59,113 nt of DNA from Lentisphaerae bacterium GWF2_44_16 (lineage in GTDB: Bacteria > Verrucomicrobiota > Lentisphaeria > Victivallales > GWF2-45-14), in the NCBI GenBank assembly GCA_001803225.1, contig MHBF01000005.1, positions 1 to 59,113 on the forward strand, in the 5' to 3' direction. Positions 1 to 7,733 of the stretch are shown here, one piece after another. The number at the start of each line of letters is the position of its first letter. Within the stretch, counting starts at the first letter, position 1. The notes under the pieces were generated by a model. That model had not been told where the DNA came from. It saw nothing but the letters and a program-made list of their open reading frames with translations, and searched no databases. The position numbers and the translations under genes were made by a program.

Positions 1-124
1 AGAGGATATAATTTTCCTTGTCTCCGCCGAAACTGAAAACAGCATCTTTAACGTCATTGGTTACGCAGCTTACGGCCAGCATGTTTAAAATTGAAACACA
101 AAAAAGCTTTTTCCAGTTTCTCAT
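1..124 (-). CDS. Putative lipoprotein, N-terminal fragment cut by the window edge
   Basis: Reading leftward from an ATG at 124 there are 41 open codons running off the window start. The product begins MRNWKKLFCVSILNMLAVSC: a short basic start, a hydrophobic stretch and a lipobox-like LAVSC with the acceptor Cys at residue 20, so an exported lipoprotein is likely. A GGGG ribosome site lies just upstream of the ATG. It sits about 30 bases downstream of the prepilin-like gene on the same strand and is probably co-transcribed with it. What follows residue 41 is outside the window, so no family can be named. Confidence 0.6.
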   Translation of the reverse strand, partial: MRNWKKLFCVSILNMLAVSCVTNDVKDAVFSFGGDKENYIL

Positions 125-154
125 ATTTTTCCCCTTTATACTTATTGTTTTGGA

Positions 155-859
155 TTACTTTTTTTCGTCTATGGCATCAAGGCGTACTGCCCAATTTCCT
201 TCTCCGAGATCTGCTGTCTTGAATCTCTTGACCCTGCCATCTACCGCAAGCGCGTTGAAATCGCCGTTAGGATGATTCGGCACAGGATTTGAACGATATG
301 CGTTCGCGTCAGACCATATAATATTTCCCGGACGGCAATTGTATAAGACATTCCTGGAATACTTATCATTGGAAGCGGGATCAGTGCAACCCTCGTTTCG
401 AAGATAATAAGTATATGAAAGATATGCTCCCGGATTAGACGGTTCGTCAAAGTTCCTGTGTACCCACCAGTATTCATTGCCGGGACATTTGAAAAATGTA
501 TGTGTGGACTTGACTCCCGCTACCATTTTGCCTACCAAATATTGATTGGAAATAAGCAGGGACGGAATTGAAGAAGTGTCCGCTCCATTATATCTCCCGA
601 AAGTAGTTTTCCCTTTTCCCGTCAGTCCGCAACTGGAGCAGGTGCCCTGGAAATCGACTGGCGTAGCCCGCCATCCATTGAAATCCCCGGCATAGGAATT
701 TTCCGCAATTCCTATCTGTTTGAATTTGCTTACACATAGAATGGACTTTGCAGTGTCCCTTGAGTTTTTAAGCGCCGGCAGAAGCAAGCCTGCCAATATC
801 ACAATAATCGATACCACAATGAGGAGCTCGATAAGCGTAAATGTCTTTTTATTGAACAT
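155..859 (-). CDS. Prepilin-leader protein with H-x-DG C-terminal motif
   Basis: The 234-residue product starts with a short basic leader (MFNKKT) followed by [20 protein letters not shown], a type IV prepilin-type cleavage and transmembrane segment; the usual Gly before the Phe is replaced by Thr. Near the C terminus, [13 protein letters not shown] is a one-residue-longer form of the H-x9-DG motif of the TIGR04294-type 'prepilin-type processing-associated' proteins, which are amplified in Planctomycetes and Lentisphaerae and thought to be exported through a type II-like system. Several Cys occur in the middle, including CSSC near residue 74. A GAGGA ribosome site precedes the ATG. The function of this expanded family is not established. 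The gene is followed by a lipoprotein gene and preceded by a ROK regulator, so a link to sugar-responsive surface proteins is only an inference. Confidence 0.85.
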   Translation of the reverse strand: MFNKKTFTLIELLIVVSIIVILAGLLLPALKNSRDTAKSILCVSKFKQIGIAENSYAGDFNGWRATPVDFQGTCSSCGLTGKGKTTFGRYNGADTSSIPSLLISNQYLVGKMVAGVKSTHTFFKCPGNEYWWVHRNFDEPSNPGAYLSYTYYLRNEGCTDPASNDKYSRNVLYNCRPGNIIWSDANAYRSNPVPNHPNGDFNALAVDGRVKRFKTADLGEGNWAVRLDAIDEKK

Positions 860-982
860 AAGTGGTATTCCTCATAATAAAAGTTTTTCTGTTTTTTCGG
901 AAATAATATATTTTTTCTGACTGCTTTTAATCATTTCTGCTTCATCCCTTTAAAAATTTTTCATCCTCTTGTCCAAAATCTG

Positions 983-2068
983 TTACCTGAAAAATCCACT
1001 CAAACATAATTGAGCCGAGGCTGTGCAAACGTCAGAAAGAAAGTACCAGTAAGGCTCAATTACGGTATCGGTGCTTTTCGTTAAACTTCGGAAACTTTCA
1101 AGCGCCGCCTTCGTCATGATATCATCAGCGGTATAGAGATATATCCGTGAAAAATGAATCTCCTTTGATAACTTGGCAAGCGCACGGCCCATCATTTCCC
1201 CGTTTTCACGAGCTATTTCCATACAGATCGGATCATGTCCGGCCAGAAGTATCCTAAAATTGTATATATCAAAATCACCATGAAAAGCAGCCCTTCTGCA
1301 ATACCTTTCGCATATTGCGGAATGTGTCAGGTAGCGGCAAAGACAACCTTTCCGTCCGCAATTACATGGCTCTCCATTTTCAACAACCGTCGTATGAGCA
1401 AGCCGTTTTTCCCATTTTCCTGTATCCCAGACAGGAACTCCGTCCAGCATCAATCCCATTCTAATCTCATCTGACGCCTGTATCATCGCGAGATTACCGG
1501 AAGGTTTAAGATGATAACTCAACGCGTTAAGAACTGCGGTATCGGAATTGACCAATGCGGAAACGACCATGTATTTCGACTTTACGGCTGAAAATAGTTT
1601 TTTGAATCCCCTGGCAAGTTTTTTATCCTGTTTGTATTCATTCAGGCAAAATCCTGTTCCCGCCAGCTTTTTGTCTGAATGAGTTGCCAGTAATTCATCA
1701 ATGCATCCTGTTAGATATGCAGTGAAATCAGATAAGGAGGCATCAACCCTGACAAGCTTCGTCCCTATTATCAGGCTGTTTACATTCATCAACATCAGAG
1801 ATATTTCATTGTAAATCATGGAAATGCCCAAAAAGCACACATTATTAATATTAGACCGATAATATATCACCGGTCGGCCCCTGCCCTCTGATGCTGTTCT
1901 TTCGGTAAGAAAACCTAATTTTTTGTATTCTTCGGCATAAGCGGCTATCGTCTGCAAATTCAAACCTGTTTTCGCGGCTATCTCGCCACGGGAGACCTCA
2001 TCGCCATGAGGTAAAACCGCAAGCCTGAATTTTCTTTTCTTGAATTCTCTTTTGAAATTAATTTCCAT
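983..2068 (-). CDS. ROK-family transcriptional regulator (NagC/XylR-like)
   Basis: The product of about 361 residues has an N-terminal winged-helix DNA-binding region (residues about 8-65, with the phrase SRGEIAAKTGLNLQTI) and a ROK sugar-kinase-like fold after it. The ROK zinc-site signature CNCGRKGCLC lies near residues 236-245, but the last position is Cys instead of the usual Glu. ROK regulators bind sugars or sugar phosphates and repress catabolic genes. The start at 2068 (MEINFK) is chosen over an in-frame ATG at 2095 because a near-perfect promoter lies across 2079-2107, so an mRNA could not contain the upstream ATG. That leaves a leader of only a few bases. The neighbouring sulfatases point to sulfated sugars as a possible ligand (inference). 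Confidence 0.85.
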   Translation of the reverse strand: MEINFKREFKKRKFRLAVLPHGDEVSRGEIAAKTGLNLQTIAAYAEEYKKLGFLTERTASEGRGRPVIYYRSNINNVCFLGISMIYNEISLMLMNVNSLIIGTKLVRVDASLSDFTAYLTGCIDELLATHSDKKLAGTGFCLNEYKQDKKLARGFKKLFSAVKSKYMVVSALVNSDTAVLNALSYHLKPSGNLAMIQASDEIRMGLMLDGVPVWDTGKWEKRLAHTTVVENGEPCNCGRKGCLCRYLTHSAICERYCRRAAFHGDFDIYNFRILLAGHDPICMEIARENGEMMGRALAKLSKEIHFSRIYLYTADDIMTKAALESFRSLTKSTDTVIEPYWYFLSDVCTASAQLCLSGFFR

Positions 2069-2078
2069 AGTAATGACA

Positions 2079-2107
2079 ATTATATCAAAAAACATAGCTT
2101 AAGTCAA
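2079..2107 (-). promoter_or_regulatory. Sigma-70-type promoter of the ROK regulator
   Basis: Read on the minus strand, TTGACT (2107-2102) is followed by exactly 17 bases and then TATAAT (2084-2079). Transcription would start near 2072, only about four bases before the ATG at 2068, which predicts a leaderless or nearly leaderless message. No Shine-Dalgarno sequence is seen before that ATG. Confidence 0.75.
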
Positions 2108-2335
2108 GAATAAAATACAAAATTATTGGTTTTTATTAAAAGCAACAAGCTACCTGTACTTAAAATGGCAGAATAAAATACATTTTTACCCAAATACTGA
2201 ATATCAGCTTTATAAGAAGATGTAATACATAAGCGGTAAGTACCACGAGGTTTTTTTATTAAAAATTTGAGGGGACAAACAACCATGTGCAGACTTTGAG
2301 TGTCCGCAGACCAGCAGGTATATAAGCTCGTTTTC

Positions 2336-2365
2336 ACCACGGAGAACACTGAGAAACACAGAGGG
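2336..2365 (+). repeat. CACGGA-type dispersed repeat, copy 1
   Basis: The 30-base block runs ACCACGGAGAACACTGAGAA and on to CACAGAGGG. Two related blocks occur at 55040-55069 (plus) and 55093-55125 (minus). The sequence has a purine/C-only strand and a quasi-periodic ACAC/GAA structure. No coding role is apparent. Confidence 0.6.
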
Positions 2366-2390
2366 TTGAAAACAAATTTTCACTCTCCAG

Positions 2391-2440
2391 TAAACGGAGT
2401 TGGGCAAAAACAATAGATGAATATCCCGCTCCTTCGTGAT
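2391..2440 (-). repeat. Degenerate copy of the stop-codon-associated hairpin repeat
   Basis: On the minus strand the stretch contains TCACGAAG, then after an AT-rich gap GCCCAACTCCGTTTAC. It shares the 11-mer CAACTCCGTTT with the loop of the intact element at 52126-52171, and TCACGAAG with its first hairpin. The stems no longer pair well, so this looks like a decayed copy. It lies about 45 bases past the sulfatase stop, not at it. Confidence 0.45.
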
Positions 2441-2483
2441 GAAAAATAGTAACAATATGAAAGCTTTATTCAAAGCGTCTCAT

Positions 2484-3908
2484 TTAATCGACATCCTTGC
2501 AATATCTGTCGTCGCCGAGATCGGATTGCATGGCGTGGAGCTCATCCTTCAATTCCTTTACTATATGCGCGTATTCGGGACGATTATAGACCGAACGCAT
2601 TTCACAATGATCTTTTCTCAAATCAAAAAGCTCCCATTCAGGTTCATAACTTTCATCAACTGAACCTTCGGTGCCAAGCGCGTCGGAGTAATAGTAAATG
2701 AGTTTGTAATCATGAGTTCTAAGGCCGTAATGCGCATAGACATTGTGATGCGCCTTATGCATCCAATAGCGGTAATACATGGATTTGCGCCAGTCGGCAG
2801 GAGTTTGTCCATTCAATATGCTCCTGAAACTCCTTCCCTGCATGAATGAAGGTATGGGCAACCCGGCAAAGTCCAGAAACGTTTCGGCGAAATCAATATT
2901 AAGTATCATGTCTTTAGATACCGAAGCGGCTTTTATCTCTTTCGGATAGCTTATCAGAAAAGGCATTCTCAAGGATTCTTCGTACATGAAACGTTTGTCA
3001 TACCAGCCGTGATCCCCCAGAAAGAAGCCCTGATCAGAAGTATAGACAATTATGGTATCATCATAAATTCCTTCGGCATCGAGATAGTCCAAAAGCCTGC
3101 CGACATTATCGTCAACGGAGGCAATACAACGGAGATAATCTTTAATGTAACGCTGGTATTTCCACTTTTTTTCTTCCTCCGGAGAAAGCCCTTCAGGTAT
3201 TTGAACCTTGAGGTCATGTTCGTAAAGATTATCGGCAACTCTCATTTCCGCCGCAGACGCCGCGGAGGCCCTGTTCGAATAGTCATCATTGAAAGTCTCG
3301 GGATAAGGAATTTCCATATCCTCGTAGAGATCGGCATGTTTCGCGTCCGGTTCCCATGACCTGTGCGGGGCTTTATGATGGCAAAGCAGACAGAATGGTT
3401 TTTCAGTATCCCGTTTTTTCAGAAAGTCCAAGCTCATGTCGGTTATGATATCTGTAGCATATCCCTCTACAACCCTTCTGCCGTTTTCAAAAATGAATTC
3501 GGGATTATGATAAAGCCCCTGCCCCGGAACTACAGCCCAGTCGTCAAAACCGTCAGGGTAATACTTGTGTCCATCGTCTTTGCGTCCCTCTCCCAGATGC
3601 CATTTGCCATATACGGCGGTCTGATAGCCGTTTCTACGGAGCAACTTTGGGAATGTGAGCTTATTTTTGTCCATCGGTGTGGAGAGAGTAGTAACTCCAT
3701 TGGTGTGATTGTAAGTACCGGTAAGTATAGCCGCTCTGCTTGGAGTGCATATTGAATTTGTGCAGAAACAATTATCAATCCTCATTCCGTTCCCGGCTAT
3801 TCTGTCGAGGTTTGGGGTCTGGTTAATTCTGCTTCCGTAACAGCTCATGGCATGGGCCGCGTGGTCGTCAGTCATGATAAAAAGAATGTTTGGTTTTCCG
3901 TTCGGCAT
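2484..3908 (-). CDS. Formylglycine-dependent sulfatase (S1 family), no signal peptide
   Basis: The 474-residue product is an alkaline-phosphatase-fold sulfatase. The N terminus (PNILFIMTDDH) supplies metal-binding Asp residues, and the activation motif CTPSRAAILTG has its Cys at residue 54, which must be converted to formylglycine by a maturase. GKWHLG and DHGWYDK are further family motifs. The start MPNGKPN at 3908 is preferred because an AGAGGA ribosome site lies 10 bases upstream; longer in-frame starts are available to 3962 but lack one. No signal peptide or lipobox is visible, suggesting cytoplasmic action on imported sulfated oligosaccharides. It resembles arylsulfatase or N-acetylglucosamine-6-sulfatase groups; the exact substrate cannot be read from sequence. 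It follows the second sulfatase by 66 bases. Confidence 0.88.
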   Translation of the reverse strand: MPNGKPNILFIMTDDHAAHAMSCYGSRINQTPNLDRIAGNGMRIDNCFCTNSICTPSRAAILTGTYNHTNGVTTLSTPMDKNKLTFPKLLRRNGYQTAVYGKWHLGEGRKDDGHKYYPDGFDDWAVVPGQGLYHNPEFIFENGRRVVEGYATDIITDMSLDFLKKRDTEKPFCLLCHHKAPHRSWEPDAKHADLYEDMEIPYPETFNDDYSNRASAASAAEMRVADNLYEHDLKVQIPEGLSPEEEKKWKYQRYIKDYLRCIASVDDNVGRLLDYLDAEGIYDDTIIVYTSDQGFFLGDHGWYDKRFMYEESLRMPFLISYPKEIKAASVSKDMILNIDFAETFLDFAGLPIPSFMQGRSFRSILNGQTPADWRKSMYYRYWMHKAHHNVYAHYGLRTHDYKLIYYYSDALGTEGSVDESYEPEWELFDLRKDHCEMRSVYNRPEYAHIVKELKDELHAMQSDLGDDRYCKDVD

Positions 3909-3974
3909 TTTCTGCATTTCCTCTTTATGAATTTTTATTTCAAATGCGAATTCTAGTCCCATATCTATATAGAT

Positions 3975-5465
3975 TTATACTGTTGCTCTCGTTTCGATGC
4001 CAAGTTTCTGATGCCGCAAAAATTTGAATCTGTTTATGACAGGGTCATTGGTTTCCTCCATCCATGTCAGCAGATGTTTCATTAATTCCGTCAACTGTTT
4101 TTCAACGGATGGATCATTGATAATATTTTTCATTTCCCACGGATCAATGGCTAAATTATAGAGTTCATCTTCACCGGAATTATTAAATCCATATTTCCAG
4201 TCGCCGCAACGCAGTGTGCGCTGAGTAATGAGACTGTTTGCAAGCCCGTTGAATTCGGTAACCACATATTCGCGCCAGTCATCACTGCATTTGCCGTCTA
4301 TCACCGGCAAGAGGGAAGCTCCATGTCCCCCCTCCGGAACATTGCTCCCTGCCAATTTCAGTATTGTGGGATATACGTCCGCCAGGGAGATCAGTTTATC
4401 AATCCGGCGTGCCGCTTTCTGAGCGCCGGGCATGCGCATGATGAAAGGTATGTGATGAGTTTCCTCGAAGTGATGCCAGCCTTTGTCAGTCAATCCGCCA
4501 TGACTGCCAAGGGTTTTGCCATGATCGGCAGTAAATATGACAACAGTATTTTCCAGCAAACCTTTTTCACGCAGATGCGCCATAATACGTCCGATCTGCC
4601 TATCGATAAGAGTTGTGAAAGCATAATAGTAACGGATTGTCATTTCCCAGTCCCGCCAGCGTAACTCTTCCTGTTGCGGATGAATCTTGGCGTGATGAGG
4701 CCCTGCAATTGCTCTTGCCGGCCATTGGTAATTCGGCCACGGCGGAATTTCAATATTACAGTAAATATCAATAAATTCCCCCGGCGCGTAAAAAGGCCCA
4801 TGAGGGCCCCAAAAATTATGCCAGATGAAAAAAGGTTTGCCGCGCGTAGAAAAATCATCCATCATGCGAATTGTATTTTCCGCGAGAAAATATGGCACGG
4901 TTGACTCCACAGGCCCGGAAAGTTTTCCCGCCGGCCATACCATTTTAGTCTTTTCATCCCATGGCAGTACCTCATGAGTGAAACCATGCTCACGCAAATA
5001 TTCGTGATATTCCGGATAGCCGAAACCGCCGCCGCCATGTCCGGGGAAATTCTGTCCTTCAAATCCGACATTTTTCGGAAGACAAGGAATATTTTCGCCT
5101 CCGAAACGGTTTTTCAACAAATTGGTCCCCAGATGCCATTTGCCTGAATAACCAAGTGAGTATCCAACGCTTTCCAAACGACGCGACAAGAGTTCCGGGC
5201 TGTCCGGCAATTCACTGACATTGCATCCGATTTCATGCAGGTTGGCAGTAATCCCGTGCCCATGAGGATATTTTCCCGTCATAATCGTTCCGCGCGCCGG
5301 ACTGCATACCGGACAAACGGTGTAGGCATTTTCAAATAAAGTTCCCTCGGAAGCAAGGGCATCAAGGTTCGGGGTAAGGCAAGGTGTCTCTCCATACGCG
5401 CCAAGGGCTGACAATCTGTGCTGGTCTGTCATAATCAGAAGAATGTTTGGTTTTCCGTCAGGCAT
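3975..5465 (-). CDS. Formylglycine-dependent sulfatase (S1 family), no signal peptide
   Basis: This 496-residue enzyme is a paralogue of its neighbour: PNILLIMTDQH at the start, activation motif CSPARGTIMTG with the Cys again at residue 54, GKWHLG, and FTADHGKTLGSHG in the C-terminal half. The protein is 22 residues longer than the other sulfatase and carries a Gly-rich segment (PGHGGGGFGYPEY) after residue 130. An AAAGGA ribosome site precedes the ATG. No export signal is seen. It lies 48 bases downstream of the IclR-type regulator on the same strand, so regulator, this gene and the second sulfatase probably form one transcript. Choline-, aryl- and glycan-sulfatase specificities cannot be separated here. 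Confidence 0.88.
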   Translation of the reverse strand: MPDGKPNILLIMTDQHRLSALGAYGETPCLTPNLDALASEGTLFENAYTVCPVCSPARGTIMTGKYPHGHGITANLHEIGCNVSELPDSPELLSRRLESVGYSLGYSGKWHLGTNLLKNRFGGENIPCLPKNVGFEGQNFPGHGGGGFGYPEYHEYLREHGFTHEVLPWDEKTKMVWPAGKLSGPVESTVPYFLAENTIRMMDDFSTRGKPFFIWHNFWGPHGPFYAPGEFIDIYCNIEIPPWPNYQWPARAIAGPHHAKIHPQQEELRWRDWEMTIRYYYAFTTLIDRQIGRIMAHLREKGLLENTVVIFTADHGKTLGSHGGLTDKGWHHFEETHHIPFIMRMPGAQKAARRIDKLISLADVYPTILKLAGSNVPEGGHGASLLPVIDGKCSDDWREYVVTEFNGLANSLITQRTLRCGDWKYGFNNSGEDELYNLAIDPWEMKNIINDPSVEKQLTELMKHLLTWMEETNDPVINRFKFLRHQKLGIETRATV

Positions 5466-5513
5466 TTTAACGATTCCTTTTTTCTATATTTTGTTTTTAT
5501 TGAATAATAGATT

Positions 5514-6278
5514 TCAAAGATAGTTGACTACTTTTTTCTCCAGATCAGAAACCGCTTTTTTAAGGATATCAAGTTTCAGCTTTATATGTTTATCGTTTTC
5601 CGAACTGTAACTTTCAGCCAGGGCAAGCACCCCTATAAGCTCACCGTCAGTTTTTCTGACAGGCGCGGCATATCTTCTGACGCCATAGGGATTGTACCCA
5701 ATGTCCATATCAGCAAGCTTCTCCCCGCTTTTATTTATCATTCTTTCGGCTTCCATGATTTCCAGCTCTTTTTTCCCGCCATTCCCGTCATGCACCCAGA
5801 AGGAAACTTTTTCCGGCATTTTCATAGCGCTCGCGAGAGATACCCTGGCAACGGCTTCCAGCTCACTCCCAAGCGATCTTTCAAAGCCTATCTTTGCCTT
5901 TACGTTTACAAGCTTGTCCTCCGGTTCGTAACGGTCTGTAAGTATCATTTTGCCCGAATGCGGAACATACCATTCCACAGTCAGCGAAACTTCCCGGGAA
6001 AGCTCCTGCATGCATTTGAGAAGGGCTGTCCTTATTATCCTATCATTTTCTTTTCGGGGAACCAAAGCGACTGTCGCCTCAAAACGCTTTGAGGCGGGGT
6101 CTCTCTGCACCATTCCCATCTGTTCAAGTGTCTGCATTATTCTGAGCATGGAGGATTTCGGGATACCGCTAAAGCCGGATAATTTTTCCAACGGCAGGGG
6201 GCCTTCCAGATTCAAGAGTTTAAGGGCTTCAATGCCTCTTTCGAGTGCCGGGGCTGAATATTTATTTGGGGTTTTCAT
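5514..6278 (-). CDS. IclR-family transcriptional regulator
   Basis: The product (254 residues from the chosen ATG) has an N-terminal winged helix (residues about 8-60, ALERGIEALKLLNLEGPLPL then SGIPKSSMLRIMQTLEQMG) and a C-terminal effector-binding domain ending in the family-typical GVLALAESY region. IclR regulators are usually homodimers that bind small acids or sugar derivatives. Starts at 6308 and 6290 are in frame but lie on or upstream of the predicted transcription start and an operator; the ATG at 6278 has GGAAC five bases upstream. It heads the sulfatase operon and faces the flagellar block divergently. The two palindromes in its promoter suggest autoregulation. Confidence 0.88.
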   Translation of the reverse strand: MKTPNKYSAPALERGIEALKLLNLEGPLPLEKLSGFSGIPKSSMLRIMQTLEQMGMVQRDPASKRFEATVALVPRKENDRIIRTALLKCMQELSREVSLTVEWYVPHSGKMILTDRYEPEDKLVNVKAKIGFERSLGSELEAVARVSLASAMKMPEKVSFWVHDGNGGKKELEIMEAERMINKSGEKLADMDIGYNPYGVRRYAAPVRKTDGELIGVLALAESYSSENDKHIKLKLDILKKAVSDLEKKVVNYL

Positions 6279-6284
6279 ATTTTG

Positions 6285-6316
6285 TTCCATATATGGAATT
6301 AGTTTCATATATAGAA
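6285..6316. promoter_or_regulatory. Two operator-like palindromes in front of the IclR gene
   Basis: A perfect 14-base palindrome TTCCATATATGGAA lies at 6285-6298, and a near copy TTTCATATATAGAA at 6303-6316, with centres 18 bases apart. The distal one overlaps the -10 box and start point, the proximal one overlaps the leader and ribosome site. IclR-family proteins bind such palindromes, so these are candidate autoregulatory sites. Confidence 0.65.
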
Positions 6317-6343
6317 TATATAATATTTTTCATAAGATGTCAA
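6315..6343 (-). promoter_or_regulatory. Sigma-70-type promoter of the iclR-sulfatase operon
   Basis: On the minus strand TTGACA (6343-6338), a 17-base spacer and TATATT (6320-6315) form a strong promoter. Transcription is expected to start near 6308, inside or next to the distal palindrome. Confidence 0.7.
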
Positions 6344-6465
6344 GAGTTTTTCATAAAATGTTCGGGAATATTTCAAGCATTGCAAAAGTTGGAGTGTAGA
6401 AATAAACTACAGGTGATATATTAATGGAGATTGCGTTCATGGCTGGCTTATGGCAATAAAGCGGA

Positions 6466-6480
6466 TGGCATGTACTTTGC
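6466..6480 (+). promoter_or_regulatory. Sigma-54 promoter opening the motility block
   Basis: TGGCATGTACTTTGC matches the sigma-54 consensus TGGCAC-N5-TTGC, with the invariant GG and GC dinucleotides separated by exactly 10 bases. The expected start point is near 6492, 47 bases before the first motility gene. A sigma-54 activator is encoded downstream at 11940-13358. Confidence 0.75.
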
Positions 6481-6538
6481 GCATAAAAGGGTTTTCAGCG
6501 TTATGAAAATTGAATTATTTTGAAAAAAGGATAGAAAA

Positions 6539-7231
6539 ATGAGCAGAAAAATATATTTCCCAGCCTCGCTATTGCCGTTGATACTCTTATTTGCGTTTCC
6601 CGGAAAAGCCTTTTCACAAAACCCTGCCGCGGGAAATAATACAGGCATTGAGGCGGCAGCGGCACAGATAGCGGCACTTGAAAAGAAAGAAAATGAGATT
6701 GAACAGAAAGTAGTAAAGAAGATATATGAGATCAAGGCATCCATTGACAGCTATAATAATTCGGAAAAGTCATTAAAAGGGCCTACGGGCCTTGGAAGAA
6801 TTGAGCAGATGGAACTCAAAGCTGAGAGATATTCAATAGAAAGACAGGCCAGAAAACTTTTTGAAAAAGAAGTTCTTGAGCTCATTGATCTTCTTAAAAT
6901 ATGGAACGAACAGAAAAATCAGATTACGGAAGACAAAAAATATCTCGAGCTCAAACAGAAAATACTCAGCCTTGAAACCAGCGTTTCTCAGGAAAAAGTG
7001 ACAGTAACGCTTCAGGATAAAAAGAACATAGAATATTATGAAGTGAAAAAGGAAGCCACACTGAAAGAAATAAGCGCGTTGCCTGATGTTTACGGCAACC
7101 CGTCATCCTGGAAACATCTTTATGAGGCAAACAAGGAAAAGATAAAAGATCCGGCAAAGCCGGTTCCCGTCGGAACAGTCTTGATTGTACCCAATGTCAA
7201 GAGCTCTTCGGACTTTGAGGACCTCGAATAG
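6539..7231 (+). CDS. Exported coiled-coil protein with C-terminal LysM-like domain
   Basis: The 230-residue product has a signal peptide (basic MSRK, hydrophobic core, then GKAFSQN as likely cleavage site), a long Lys/Glu-rich helical region with coiled-coil character (residues about 40-160), and a C-terminal LysM-like segment: a Y-x-V-K start, PDVYGNPSSWKHLYEANK, and PVPVGTVLIVP at about residues 168-218. LysM modules bind peptidoglycan, so the protein probably sits in the periplasm against the cell wall. An AAGGAT ribosome site is present. It is the first gene after a sigma-54 promoter and precedes regulatory and flagellar genes, so a role in flagellar assembly or anchoring is inferred. No named family is recognised. 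Confidence 0.75.
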   Translation: MSRKIYFPASLLPLILLFAFPGKAFSQNPAAGNNTGIEAAAAQIAALEKKENEIEQKVVKKIYEIKASIDSYNNSEKSLKGPTGLGRIEQMELKAERYSIERQARKLFEKEVLELIDLLKIWNEQKNQITEDKKYLELKQKILSLETSVSQEKVTVTLQDKKNIEYYEVKKEATLKEISALPDVYGNPSSWKHLYEANKEKIKDPAKPVPVGTVLIVPNVKSSSDFEDLE

Positions 7232-7264
7232 AACAGGCTTTCAAAAAAGGAGAGCGTCTTCGAT

Positions 7265-7720
7265 ATGGAAAAGAACAAGGGAAATATCCTCATAATAGAT
7301 GACGATCCGCTGGTGTTAATGAACTATGCGGACATACTGGAAGACGCGGGCTATACCCCGATAACGGCCTCAACATCGGAACAGGCATGGAATATACTTC
7401 AGTCCCGCGGCTTTGACCTGATAGTCTGTGATCACGATCTCACTGACGGAAAAGGGATAGACCTGATAAAGAAAATGAACGCCGCGGGCAAAGATTATCC
7501 GGTGATATACCTCAGCGCGGCGCTTCCGGAAATACTCAGCGAGGCCGCAAGCCTTCAGTCAGTAAAAAAAATACTCACTAAACCGATAGGCAAAGAAACA
7601 CTGATAGAAACACTAAGCCAATTCAGGAAAAATGAAAACGGTGAAATCACATATCCGAAACTGATAGGAACTGAAGAAAGGAGGATGCTCCTGAACGATA
7701 CGTTCATGGACAGCATCTAA
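7265..7720 (+). CDS. Single-domain response regulator (CheY-like receiver)
   Basis: The 151-residue product is essentially one receiver domain: the acidic pocket IIDDDP at residues 10-15, the phosphoacceptor Asp56 in LIVCDHDLTDG, the Ser of YLSAA, and the switch Lys of LTKPIG near residue 106. No output domain follows; the roughly 30-residue tail is polar. Such stand-alone receivers act by protein-protein contact, for example on a flagellar motor or as a phosphate carrier. Its place between a LysM protein and a TPR protein in the motility block suggests chemotaxis or assembly control, but no CheA is in the window. Confidence 0.82.
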   Translation: MEKNKGNILIIDDDPLVLMNYADILEDAGYTPITASTSEQAWNILQSRGFDLIVCDHDLTDGKGIDLIKKMNAAGKDYPVIYLSAALPEILSEAASLQSVKKILTKPIGKETLIETLSQFRKNENGEITYPKLIGTEERRMLLNDTFMDSI

Positions 7721-7733
7721 TCTCTGTTCAATT

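Larger units (their letters stand above)
2108..2483. other. 376-base intergenic region with two dispersed repeats
   Basis: No convincing gene is present between the sulfatase stop and the ROK promoter; the open frames here are short and of odd composition. The region carries an A/C/G-rich CACGGAGAACACTGAG-type repeat (2336-2365) and a degenerate copy of the CAACTCCGTTT hairpin repeat (2391-2440), both of which recur near the right end of the window. Confidence 0.6.

Noticed and set aside
18..275. Plus-strand open frame at the window start
   Set aside because: It is a shadow of the minus-strand lipoprotein and prepilin-like genes, which have signal features and ribosome sites.
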